From Mnemiopsis leidyi (lineage: Eukaryota > Ctenophora > Tentaculata > Lobata > Bolinopsidae), in the NCBI GenBank assembly GCA_000226015.1, contig JH153373.1:161926-182780 (forward strand): DNA of 20,855 bases, written 5' to 3'. Made by a program: the position numbers and the translations under genes. The notes under the pieces were generated by a model, which saw nothing but the letters and a program-made list of their open reading frames with translations, had not been told where the DNA came from and did not search any database. Within the stretch, counting starts at the first letter, position 1, and the number at the start of each line of letters is the position of its first letter. Below are positions 1 to 8,669 of the stretch, piece after piece.

Positions 1-1439
1 GTTTCCTGGAGGCCCTGTACAGCGGAGAGATTCAGCTAGATAGACAGCTGTTTAGAGATGTCAACAAAATGTGTCACGTGTTTAAAGTTGACTGGTTGTC
101 AAGGAGATGTGGGGAATACTTTGCTGGTCTTGTTGGAGATGTTAGACCCTCCACTTGCACTGATTACCAGACTTTGTTGTTCTTGTTTGAGGAGGCGAGG
201 TTTAGTTTGAAAGTAATTAAATGTGATAAGATGCTGGATATGGTGGTACAGAAAATATGTTCTCTAGAAAACAGAGCTGATATCTTTGTTGAACCGTACA
301 TGAAAAACTACAAAGAATTGAGCACTTGTCAGTTAGACTTGATGTTGCAGATTACCAGAAGGAATCCTGTGTCTTTACTAAAAATTATCAGGAAAAATTT
401 GATATGTGAGACAGGGGAACTTGGTAATCCTTCTCGTTATCTCCTGGATAGTGTTGATCTATGTAAATGTATTCGTGACGATGAACCATTTTTTGAGGAG
501 TTGTTTGACATGTTGGACAATATGACAAGTTTGTGTGACCGTGATGCATTGTTTGTACACAAACTGTACAGAACTTCCGTTAGAGAATTCAAGAAATATA
601 AAGGGTCAACTTCCTCAGCTATTGTTCCAGAGCAGAATTATCTTTCTCCTAAATCAGAAACATTACTTCATGTTTTTTGTTCATTAGAAAGTTTCAAGGG
701 ACTGACACGATCTGAATACTTTCAGAAGATGAAAGAATCTCCGTTAGTTTCAAACCTGTATATGCTCATCGATGGGCTTCTGACCCAATTTAGAGAATTG
801 GGACTTACGCCTGAGATGGTATATGAAATTGAAGAAATCAGACGTAAGAGATCATGGAGACGCATTTCACCTGAATTCATATCAGTTGATCATTGTCATC
901 ATGATAGTGAGCCAATGTTTCAATCTATATTAACTTACAGTAGTAATCTCACTTCAAGTGATGAAGGTTTCAAAAGAGTCGGCAAAATGATTGGAGCTGA
1001 TAACAAAATATCAAAAGATAATTTCTGTCAGTTGGAATTGCTATTTCGCACGCCACTATCATTTGCATTCTATCTGAAGCATCCAGACACTGCTTATTGT
1101 TCATCACCTGGAAAATGTGGATTTTTGTTAAAATTTGAGCCCCAAATGAAATCCGGCGAACCTTACAAGTTTAAAGTGGAACTCTGTGTTGATCAAGAAG
1201 AATATCCTGATGGACTTCATATCCACCCTGAGTTGGTTAAAGCTGATAAAATTCATCTGGTGCTTGGTTATGAGAGCGATGATAAAGATTTGATATTTTG
1301 TCATGGATCAATTACATGGAATGAACAAGGTATTCGTCGCTCGTATGTTAACGAGAATTCACTTAAGATATTTGAAATTGGTTCTTGGGAAATGCTGACA
1401 ACCCTGAAAACTAAGATAATAGCATTTGTAAGTTTTTAA
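1..1439 (+). CDS. BTB/POZ-domain protein, copy 1 (5' end outside window)
   Basis: The reading frame is open from the left edge (first full codon at base 3) to TAA at 1437-1439. The ATG at 69 is internal, because the upstream codons match the BTB domain of the neighbouring copies. What remains is the end of a BTB domain (residues such as FLEALYSGEIQLD, then MCHVFKVDWLSRRCGEYF), a helical BACK-like linker, and a C-terminal region of about 150 residues rich in beta-type sequence (around GKCGFLLKFEP and HIHPELVKADKIHLV). BTB domains mediate dimerisation and often recruit Cullin-3, but there are no kelch repeats here and I do not recognise the C-terminal domain, so the substrate or role is unknown. 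No intron is visible. Over its 3' half it is nearly identical to copy 3, whereas copy 2 is clearly diverged there. Candidate AATAAA signals lie downstream at 1689 and 1880. Confidence 0.85.
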   Translation, partial: FLEALYSGEIQLDRQLFRDVNKMCHVFKVDWLSRRCGEYFAGLVGDVRPSTCTDYQTLLFLFEEARFSLKVIKCDKMLDMVVQKICSLENRADIFVEPYMKNYKELSTCQLDLMLQITRRNPVSLLKIIRKNLICETGELGNPSRYLLDSVDLCKCIRDDEPFFEELFDMLDNMTSLCDRDALFVHKLYRTSVREFKKYKGSTSSAIVPEQNYLSPKSETLLHVFCSLESFKGLTRSEYFQKMKESPLVSNLYMLIDGLLTQFRELGLTPEMVYEIEEIRRKRSWRRISPEFISVDHCHHDSEPMFQSILTYSSNLTSSDEGFKRVGKMIGADNKISKDNFCQLELLFRTPLSFAFYLKHPDTAYCSSPGKCGFLLKFEPQMKSGEPYKFKVELCVDQEEYPDGLHIHPELVKADKIHLVLGYESDDKDLIFCHGSITWNEQGIRRSYVNENSLKIFEIGSWEMLTTLKTKIIAFVSF

Positions 1440-2082
1440 CTATTTGGCTGTTCAATAGATATTTCATTTACTGGTTAGTAAGAAGTTAGAAGATGCGGTT
1501 TTTATCATTCCTGAATCTTTATCATTGACAACCAGAAAAAACAGGAAGCTAAATAGATCATAGAATGTGTTTTTATATTTTGTTATAAGTTCAAAATTGA
1601 TGGCACGGTAGAGCCATCTATATATTCAACAATCTGGTTCTCATTCAGATCTTAAAACCGAGTTATGGTAAAATCATGGTGATATAGGAATAAACTAAAC
1701 CGAAATTTTACGTATAACACAAAGAAAGAATGATCAATGTCGACATAAACGAAACCAGAATTTGCAGCTGCTGCAACAATAGATTATAGTTGTAAGACAG
1801 TTTCAATCATTGTTTAAAGACGGGTTTTAATTTATAGTATATGCATTTTGTGCTCTCGCCATTCTACTATGATAGCAGCAATAAAATTGACAGTAATCGT
1901 TAGTGGTAAGCTTTCCGTACGTCAAATAGAGAATTAGATCTACAATTGGTATGCACGAATTGCAGTTGGTAGCGCTCAAGTTGTTCAACAGTTTTTTAAT
2001 GTTTTTCTCAATTTTGATAACAATTCATTGTATACTGACAAAAGCTGAAAAGCATCTCTTAACAATAACATCTCTTAAGGCG
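1440..2082. other. Intergenic region between BTB copies 1 and 2
   Basis: This is AT-rich sequence with no supported gene. It holds two AATAAA hexamers that could end BTB1 transcripts and a weak TATA-like stretch near 1830-1845. The in-frame ATG at 1951 would add a hydrophobic leader of 44 residues to BTB2, but that extension is not conserved in copy 3 (see BTB2). Confidence 0.5.
1880..1885 (+). terminator. Candidate poly(A) signal of BTB1
   Basis: A canonical AATAAA lies about 440 bp after the BTB1 stop codon. Another copy is at 1689-1694. Either could direct 3'-end formation; neither is confirmed by transcript data. Confidence 0.3.
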
Positions 2083-3699
2083 ATGGCTCCGAAAGTTGTG
2101 GTACCAGCAGATTTTGGTGTAGAGAACCTGCACTGTGAGTTTCACGGTAACGTTGTTATCAAGTTACAAGGAGGAGAAGATATGAGAGCTAACTCTCTGA
2201 TCTTATCCTACCACAGTTCTGTGTTTGTACGTCTGTTCCTGGAACTACATCAGTCTGTAGTGGAGATGGATGACTTTTCGAAGGAGTCAGTAAAGAGTTT
2301 CCTGGAGGCCCTGTACAGCGGAGCGATTCAGCTAGATAGACAGCTGTTTAGAGACGTCAACAAGATGTGTCACGTGTTTAAAGTTGGCTGGTTGTCAAGG
2401 AGATGTGGAGAATACTTTGCTGATCTTGTTGGAGATGTTAGACCCTCCACTGATTACCAGACTTTGTTGTTCTTGTTTGAGGAGGCGAGGTTTAGTTTGA
2501 AAGTGATGCAATGTGATAAGATGCTGGATATGGTGGTACAGAAAATATGTGGCCTCGAAAACAGAGCTGAAATATTTGTTGAGCCGTACATGATAAACTA
2601 CAGAGAATTGAGTATTGGTCAATTAGATTTAATGCTGAAAATTACTAAGAGTAATCCTGTATCTTTACTAAAGATCATTAAGAAAAATATAAAACTTAAG
2701 GAAATGTTGTTTGATGATATGTCCCGATATCTTCTGGAGAATATCGATCTTTTCAAATGCATTTCTGACGACGAGCCCTTCTTTGAAGATCTGTTCGATT
2801 TTTTAGAGGGTGCCAAATTTTCATCTGTATCTGACACATTACTAGTTAACAAATTATATAGAACTGTTACTAAAGCATTGAAAAACAGAATAGGTGCTAA
2901 AACTTCAACTGTGCCAGAAAATCAACTACCTAACGTCTTTTGTTCCTTCGAGAGTTATTATGGATTATCTAGGTCAGAATTTTTTGAGAAGATGAGAATA
3001 TCCCCCCTAGTTCAGAATTTATATATGTTCATCGAAGGACTGCTGCCAGTTTTCTACAAAATCGGTTTTTCCCCAATAATCGTCCATGAAATTGAAGTCA
3101 CCCGACGAGAAAGATCGTGGAGTAGAATATCCCCTGAATTTTTCACGTCCTGTCATTCTGTTTTCGAAGCAGCCCTAGTTCCAATGCTCGAAAATAGCTG
3201 TGACCTCGTTTCAGTTGAAGAAAGTTTCAAGAGAGTAGGAAAAGTTGTTGGTCCGAACAATGGAATTTCGAAAAAAAGGTCGTGCAAAATAGAAGATCTA
3301 TTTTTTTCTCCGATGTCATTTGCGTTTCATTACAAACACCCTACTACAGAAATATGTAATTTAACCGGAAAATGTGGTTTTCTGCTGAAGTTTCAACCGG
3401 AAACAAAGTCAGGCCAGCCATACAAGTTCAAAGTCAACCTCTGTCTTGATCAAAAGGAATATCCAGTGGGACTTCATCTTCATGCAGGTCTTATACGAGC
3501 AGACAAAATTCATTTAGTTCCTATGTTCCAAAACTTTGGTCTAGGAGAACTGAAATACAATCATGCGACCATTACAGGGAATGGAAACGGTGTCAGTAAA
3601 ATTTTTACTGATGAGGACTCGTTAACTTGGTGGAAGATAGGTGTTTCAAAAGTTCAGCCTTGTTCAAAGGTCAAGATTATGGCCTTTGTGACAATTTAG
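2083..3699 (+). CDS. BTB/POZ-domain protein, copy 2 (intact)
   Basis: An intact intronless gene encoding 538 residues. The BTB domain spans about residues 15-118 (NLHCEFHGNVVIKLQGGED, then the hydrophobic core around LSYHSSVFVRLF, then VKSFLEALYSG). A helical BACK-like region follows at about 120-320, and an unrecognised C-terminal domain at about 380-538 (GKCGFLLKFQPETKSGQPY). No kelch repeats are seen. I chose the ATG at 2083 because the next copy starts with the same MAPKVVVPADFG and has an in-frame stop just upstream. The ATG at 1951 would add 44 residues including a membrane-like segment, but copy 3 has a 2-bp indel in that stretch, so the extension is not conserved. The first 460 coding bases differ from copy 3 by only about nine substitutions and a 6-bp indel (loss of a Cys-Thr codon pair near residue 123); beyond about base 2550 similarity falls sharply. 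By family analogy it could be a Cullin-3 adaptor or scaffold; this is inference. Confidence 0.88.
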   Translation: MAPKVVVPADFGVENLHCEFHGNVVIKLQGGEDMRANSLILSYHSSVFVRLFLELHQSVVEMDDFSKESVKSFLEALYSGAIQLDRQLFRDVNKMCHVFKVGWLSRRCGEYFADLVGDVRPSTDYQTLLFLFEEARFSLKVMQCDKMLDMVVQKICGLENRAEIFVEPYMINYRELSIGQLDLMLKITKSNPVSLLKIIKKNIKLKEMLFDDMSRYLLENIDLFKCISDDEPFFEDLFDFLEGAKFSSVSDTLLVNKLYRTVTKALKNRIGAKTSTVPENQLPNVFCSFESYYGLSRSEFFEKMRISPLVQNLYMFIEGLLPVFYKIGFSPIIVHEIEVTRRERSWSRISPEFFTSCHSVFEAALVPMLENSCDLVSVEESFKRVGKVVGPNNGISKKRSCKIEDLFFSPMSFAFHYKHPTTEICNLTGKCGFLLKFQPETKSGQPYKFKVNLCLDQKEYPVGLHLHAGLIRADKIHLVPMFQNFGLGELKYNHATITGNGNGVSKIFTDEDSLTWWKIGVSKVQPCSKVKIMAFVTI

Positions 3700-4217
3700 A
3701 ACTGAGAGGCGCAGACAGGAGTCAACTTTGTTGTTAAGCTGCTCCTCCACTTGGTATGCACTGAATTAATAATAACTTCGATAGATCCCCGCCCCTTATA
3801 ATTTACTGTGTTTTCCTTTGTGTTTTTATACTGTGTTTTATCTTATCGATGATAAACTAGGTTGATTTGTGGTTTGTTAGTGTCAAGGTTATTTTTAAGA
3901 TGATTTTTCGTACTATTTTGGGCTTTTTTCTATGTATCAGTCTTTTTGCAAAGATTTATGTTTTTAATTTATTGCTAAGTTATTATAGCTAAGTCATTTT
4001 TTTAAATTATTAGTTTATAGTTTTGAGTCGCAACATCTGTGATCATTAGTTCATTTTGTCCTTTATTTACCGATAAGTTGTTACTTACTGACCTTTATAC
4101 TGATGACTTATTTTTAAATGCCTTTTTTTGCACAATTTAGCATGGTAACCTACAGGAGAATCTCATCTATCCATCAATTTTGAATAAATTCTTAACAATA
4201 TTACATCTCTTAAGGCA
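3700..4217. other. Intergenic region between BTB copies 2 and 3
   Basis: T-rich DNA without a supported coding region. It contains an AATAAA at 4183-4188, only 30 bp before the start of copy 3, which could be the BTB2 poly(A) signal. Homology between the flanks of copies 2 and 3 begins only about 25-30 bp upstream of the two ATGs, which marks the left edge of the duplicated or converted tract. Confidence 0.5.
4183..4188 (+). terminator. Candidate poly(A) signal of BTB2
   Basis: AATAAA lies 484 bp after the BTB2 stop and immediately before BTB3. It is a plausible but unconfirmed 3'-end signal. Confidence 0.25.
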
Positions 4218-5531
4218 ATGGCCCCGAAAGTTGTGGTACCAGCAGATTTTGGTGTAGAGAACCTGCACTGTGAGTTTCACGGTAACGTTGTCCTCAAGTT
4301 ACAAGGAGGAGAAGATATGAGAGCTAACTCTCTGATCCTGTCCTACCACAGTTCTGTGTTTGTACGTCTGTTCCTGGAACTACATCAGTCTGTAGTGGAG
4401 ATGGATGACTTTTCGAAGGAGTCAGTAAAGAGTTTCCTGGAGGCCCTGTACAGCGGAGAGATTCAGCTAGATAGACAGCTGTTTAGAGATGTCAACAAGA
4501 TGTGTCACGTGTTTAAAGTTGACTGGTTGTCAAGGAGATGTGGAGAATACTTTGCTGGTCTTGTTGGAGATGTTAGACCCTCCACTTGCACTGATTACCA
4601 GACTTTGTTGTTCTTGTTTGAGGAGGCGAGGTTTAGTTTGAAAGTGATGCAATGTGATAAGATGCTGGATATGGTGGTAGTTGGTACAGAAAATATGTTG
4701 TCTAGAAAACAGAGCTGATATCTTTGTTGAACCGTACATGAAGAACTACAAAGAATTGAGTACTTGTCAGTTAGATTTGATGTTGCAGATTACCAGAAGG
4801 AATCCTGTGTCTTTACTAAAAATTATTAGGAAAAATTTGATATGTGAGACGGGGGAACTCGATAATCCTTCTCGTTATCTTCTGAAAAATCTTGATCTCT
4901 CTAAATGTATTCGTGACGATGAACCTTTTTTTGAGGAGTTGTTTGACATGTTGGACAATATGACAAGTTTGTGTCAGTGGAACATTGTCATCATGATGAT
5001 GAGCCAATGTTTCAATCTATATTAACTTACAGTAGTAATCTCACTTCAAGTGATGAAAGTTTCAAAAGAGTCGGCAAAATGATTGGAGCTGATAACAAAA
5101 TATCAATAGATAATTTCTGTCAGTTGGAATTGCTATTTCGCACGCCACTATCATTTGCATTCTATCTGAAGCATCCAGACACTGATTATTGTTCATCACC
5201 TGGAAAATGTGGATTTTTGTTAAAATTTGAGCCCCAAATGAAATCCGGCGAACCTTACAAGTTTAAAGTAGAACTCTGTGTTGATCAAGAAGAATATCCT
5301 GATGGACTTCATATCCACCCTGAGTTGGTTAAAGCAGATAAAATTCATTTAGTGCTTGGTTTTCAGAGGGATGATAAAGATTTGATATTTTGTCATGGAT
5401 CAATTACCTGGAATGAACAAGGTATTCGTCGCTCTTTTGTTGACGAGAATTCATGTAAGATACTCCAAATTGGTATTTGGAATATGCATGCAGATTTAAA
5501 GACTAAAATAATAGCATTTGTCAGTTTGTAG
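4218..5531 (+). pseudogene. BTB/POZ-domain protein, copy 3 (frameshifted, internally deleted)
   Basis: The gene starts like copy 2 (MAPKVVVPADFG) and keeps the entire BTB domain. Near 4678 it carries a 7-bp insertion (an extra GTTGGTA next to GGTGGTA) relative to copies 1 and 2, which shifts the frame and gives TGA at 4716-4718. The expected protein continues in another frame from about 4681 (as in ICCLENRADIFVEPYM) until 4974. There about 346 bp present in copy 1 (bases 537-882) are missing, and the C-terminal domain resumes in the original frame (from 4971, HCHHDDEPMFQS) to TAG at 5529-5531. The two lesions sum to a multiple of three, so the 5' and 3' parts share a frame but the middle does not. 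Apart from these breaks the 3' half is almost identical to copy 1, so the damage is recent. It could still yield a truncated BTB-only protein of 166 residues, or be rescued by splicing of the middle part (see findings). An assembly artefact is also possible. Confidence 0.8.
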
Positions 5532-5700
5532 CAATATAGCTGAGATAAATATGTTATAGAAACTGGCTAGAAAGAACACAATGAGTTGCGTGTTTTAGTG
5601 TTTCTGTTACATTTGAAAAAGAAGACAAGAAATTAAAGAAAACAAAGTAATAATAATAATATGAATCAGTCGCAAAACGCAAAGGGAGCACTTATAAGAG

Positions 5701-5992
5701 GTCACTTAAGGAATCACGTGATGATTTTTTGGATTCGAAACCATCACATTCGAAATTCGGTTTCCTCGTCAAATTTTACGTCAAAATACTGGTATAACTT
5801 TTCTCCTAGCTCAAAGTTGAAAATTTCTAATTTTTGGCCATATAAGGGGTGATTTAAGGGGTCCCATGATCATTCTTCGGCTTCGAAACTATCAAATTCG
5901 GATTCCTTGTCAAATTTTACTTCCAAATACTGGTCTATCTTTTCTTCTAGCTCGAAGTTGAAAATATTCATTTTTGAGCCTTAAAGGCTTTT
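5701..5992. repeat. Two diverged direct tandem copies, about 148 bp each
   Basis: Unit A (5701-5848) and unit B (5849-5992) align along their length. Both have a start resembling CACTTAAGG or GATTTAAGG, then TTCGAAAC, TCAAATTTTAC, AAATACTGGT, and TTGAAAAT near the end. The units differ by many substitutions, so the duplication is old. No coding capacity is shared between them. Confidence 0.7.
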
Positions 5993-7040
5993 AAAAAGGT
6001 CCTAAAAGTCCTTCCGATCAACTTTTCAGATAGCCTAATGCACAGAACGTGATGAAGTCTACATCACCTAAAATGTTCATGACTAATATCTATCGTTTGG
6101 AGAGGGGGGATCGTTTACAACACTTCATGTAGTTATAATAGGGGGTGGCAAATTTTTTCTTTTATTTGAACGAGGGCTAAAATTGGATGAGAAATCGATT
6201 GAGAATAGGTTCAAGGTTCGAGGTTCAAAAATAAGTGTCTTTTCTGGGTTGGTTGCCGCCGCCCTAATATGACAATCAGCAGTTATAGGAAACTAAATAT
6301 TTAGAAAGTTGCTCTTTTTTGTCTTGTTAGTGTTTTTAAATTCATCGTACAGCAGAGCGTTTCAGATGTTTTTAGAAGTAGGTTCATTTCAAATTGGGTA
6401 AAGCCACACAAACTTTGTTTTCAGGCGACAGAGGCCAAAAATTTGTATTGAAATAGCAGCGAAAGTGGTTTAATCGAATTCAATATAACAAAGTGTTATT
6501 CTTATGAAATGATCTTAAAAAAGACTTACTACCCTGTAATCTGTATGTAATATTTATGTACTGTTGCCATGATTTATGAATCCGGGAAATTTTGTTAATC
6601 ATAAAAGCATTCAGTTGCATTTTAGTTGCATTAGAAATGAATATTGTTGTAAATTTTCTCTTTTTATATCCGTGAAATGAAACTACACTATGTGTTTAAG
6701 TTTACAAACTTTATAACGATAAATATCTGCAATGGTTAATAATTGAATCTTACATTAGGAAATTTACCTTTTTTAAATCGTAGTTAAAAAATTTGATTTA
6801 ATGAATTTGTTGTGACTTAAACATTTAACGTAAAGAAGTTTGCAATTAAAATGTTTTCGAAATTACATTGGTGTAGAAATCTGGCTCGCAGTGATCAGAT
6901 GTTAAAAATAATTGATTTGTAATTTAATTTAATTTCTTGCTTTCTTGAGTGAACTGATATATTTCGACTTTCTAGCTGCCGGATCTTAAACAACTTTTTT
7001 TCAAATACGAGAATTTCGTTTGATGACAGAGTAATTTTTT

Positions 7041-7053
7041 GCAGAGATTAAGT
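7041..7053 (+). promoter_or_regulatory. 3' splice-site-like sequence just before the RPAP2 start
   Basis: A T-run followed by GCAG ends at 7044, nine bases before the ATG at 7054. This is a good acceptor for a 5'-UTR intron, or for spliced-leader trans-splicing if the organism uses it. The matching donor was not identified. Confidence 0.45.
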
Positions 7054-8391
7054 ATGGCAGATACAAATCCACCTATTCGAGGAAAGAAACCAAGGAAAAG
7101 AGTTGTAAAACCAGAAGTAAAAGACAAAATATTAGAGCGTGTGGCGCGTGAGGAGAAAGCATTGCGTATAGTCGAACGGCTTATTGATAACCCAGTGTCC
7201 TCGAAACTACTTCAGAAATCGTTGAGGTATGTCAATCAAAGTGTTTACAACGACATAGTCGAGGAGAGGTCCATTGAAAAGCACTGTGGATATCCTATTT
7301 GTCAAAATCAACTGCCTAAAATCATCAAAAAGCAAACTTACGCCATAAACGCAAGACTGAATAAAGTTTATAAACTTGAAGAGAGGAATAAGTTTTGTAG
7401 CTCCAAATGTTACACATACTCGAGGACTATCCGAGATCAGCTCTCGTCTGAACCTGTTTGGCTCATTTCCAAGTCTGAGCATGCCAACATTAGAATTAAT
7501 CCTCTTGAAGTTGAGGATACTGATGATGAGGACCTTCCTAAAAATCAGAAAATTGATGACAAACATCTTCATGAGGAAGAAGAAGTAGGAAAGTGTGTGG
7601 TTATCAAAGAACATAATAATTTGAAGCAAGATGATTGTACTAAAGCACAATTTTTTATGGGGAAAATGTCTAAGAATGTTGTCGAATCTGTAGAAAATCA
7701 ATTTTCATGGCTAAATCTGGAAGAGGAAGATTCGCTGTCTGAGGATGAAAGTGAAAGAATGAATCGAATTCCAGATTTGTCTTTTATTGAAAGTATCAAG
7801 CACTGCCTAACGCAATGGAAAACATTCCAATCCTCTTCATTTTTGTCTGGAACTCAGCCTGCTGTAGCTTCTCCTGATGAGCCTTTGGACGAATTGGAGG
7901 AAGACCTTCTTGATGATGACTTGAGAATATCAAATGTCGAGAACAAGGCACCAATGCCGGATATGTCTGACCTAAAAAACGACTCAATAGAGGTTAAAGA
8001 AACCAGTTTGCCCAAACTGCCTGATACTGTCATTCATTTGCCCAAAGTTGACAGTATTAATCAGATACAACTTAGACAGAGTATCGTCGTTTCCAAACTG
8101 CAACCTTCGATTTATCGAATACTATGCAAGACTAACTTCAATTACGGTGATGTATCGTCATTAATCATAAGGCTTGTTTCTTTTCTAAATATCAGTAGCT
8201 TGAACTGCATGTTCTCTGAGAAACAGTCTTTAGTAATTTCTGCTGTTATGCTTTCTTCGATATACCCTCTTTTACCAGCCTTTCACAAAAGTTTTAGTCA
8301 AAATCAGTTTGATAAGTACTTGATGAAACAAGTAAACGGATTGTTGTCAAGTGAATCTGAATTTTGGGAACTTTGTAACACATTTAGGTGA
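7054..8391 (+). CDS. RPAP2: RNA polymerase II-associated protein 2 homologue (Rtr1/RPAP2-type CTD phosphatase)
   Basis: Encodes 445 residues in one exon. The family removes phosphate from the CTD of RNA polymerase II (Ser5 and related sites) and takes part in polymerase assembly and nuclear import. The N-terminus is basic (GKKPRKRVVKP). The Rtr1-type zinc-binding module has the expected C-x4-C (Cys78, Cys83, in HCGYPICQNQL) and C-x3-C (Cys115, Cys119, in KFCSSKCYTYS) with an intervening helix, followed by LSSEPVWL. An acidic low-complexity middle (about residues 150-320) leads to a hydrophobic helical C-terminus (about 350-445), as in metazoan RPAP2. It is shorter than human RPAP2 (about 610 aa) and longer than yeast Rtr1. 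The ATG at 7054 is the first after an in-frame TGA at 7024. It lies 278 bp upstream of GFM1 on the same strand. An intronless coding region beside a 15-exon gene is notable. Confidence 0.88.
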   Translation: MADTNPPIRGKKPRKRVVKPEVKDKILERVAREEKALRIVERLIDNPVSSKLLQKSLRYVNQSVYNDIVEERSIEKHCGYPICQNQLPKIIKKQTYAINARLNKVYKLEERNKFCSSKCYTYSRTIRDQLSSEPVWLISKSEHANIRINPLEVEDTDDEDLPKNQKIDDKHLHEEEEVGKCVVIKEHNNLKQDDCTKAQFFMGKMSKNVVESVENQFSWLNLEEEDSLSEDESERMNRIPDLSFIESIKHCLTQWKTFQSSSFLSGTQPAVASPDEPLDELEEDLLDDDLRISNVENKAPMPDMSDLKNDSIEVKETSLPKLPDTVIHLPKVDSINQIQLRQSIVVSKLQPSIYRILCKTNFNYGDVSSLIIRLVSFLNISSLNCMFSEKQSLVISAVMLSSIYPLLPAFHKSFSQNQFDKYLMKQVNGLLSSESEFWELCNTFR

Positions 8392-8669
8392 AATTATTCA
8401 AAGCTTTTGAGATTTAAAAATTGCTTTTTAGTTTTCGACCTATTGGTGCTTATTATTTGTTTACAAAGTTTTGACAATTGCAAAGTATGTTTTGGATAAA
8501 ATTTTCTATTTCATTGATTTTGCGTGCTCTTTAGACTATTTAACGTCAAAACTTACTGATTAGATAATCTTGATAATCTTGATATTGATATAACCTGAGT
8601 AATTTTGACAATGACAGACTAAACTGTTTAAGGGAGGGTATAGGCAGGCTTTCCATTGCCCAGCCTAGA

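Larger units (their letters stand above)
5532..7053. other. Intergenic region upstream of the RPAP2-like gene
   Basis: About 1.5 kb with no convincing coding sequence. It holds an ATTAAA at 5632-5637 (possible BTB3 3' end), the diverged 148-bp tandem repeat listed separately, AT-rich stretches, and a splice-acceptor-like sequence directly before the RPAP2-like start codon. The only short open frame (5661-5852) lies in the repeat and resembles no protein I know. Confidence 0.5.

Noticed and set aside
1951-2082. N-terminal hydrophobic extension of BTB2 as a signal anchor
   Set aside because: The downstream ATG matches the start of BTB3, which has an in-frame stop upstream, and the leader region carries a 2-bp indel between the copies.
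5661-5852. Small plus-strand open frame of 63 aa in the intergenic region
   Set aside because: It lies in the diverged 148-bp tandem repeat, is not conserved in the second unit and resembles no known protein.
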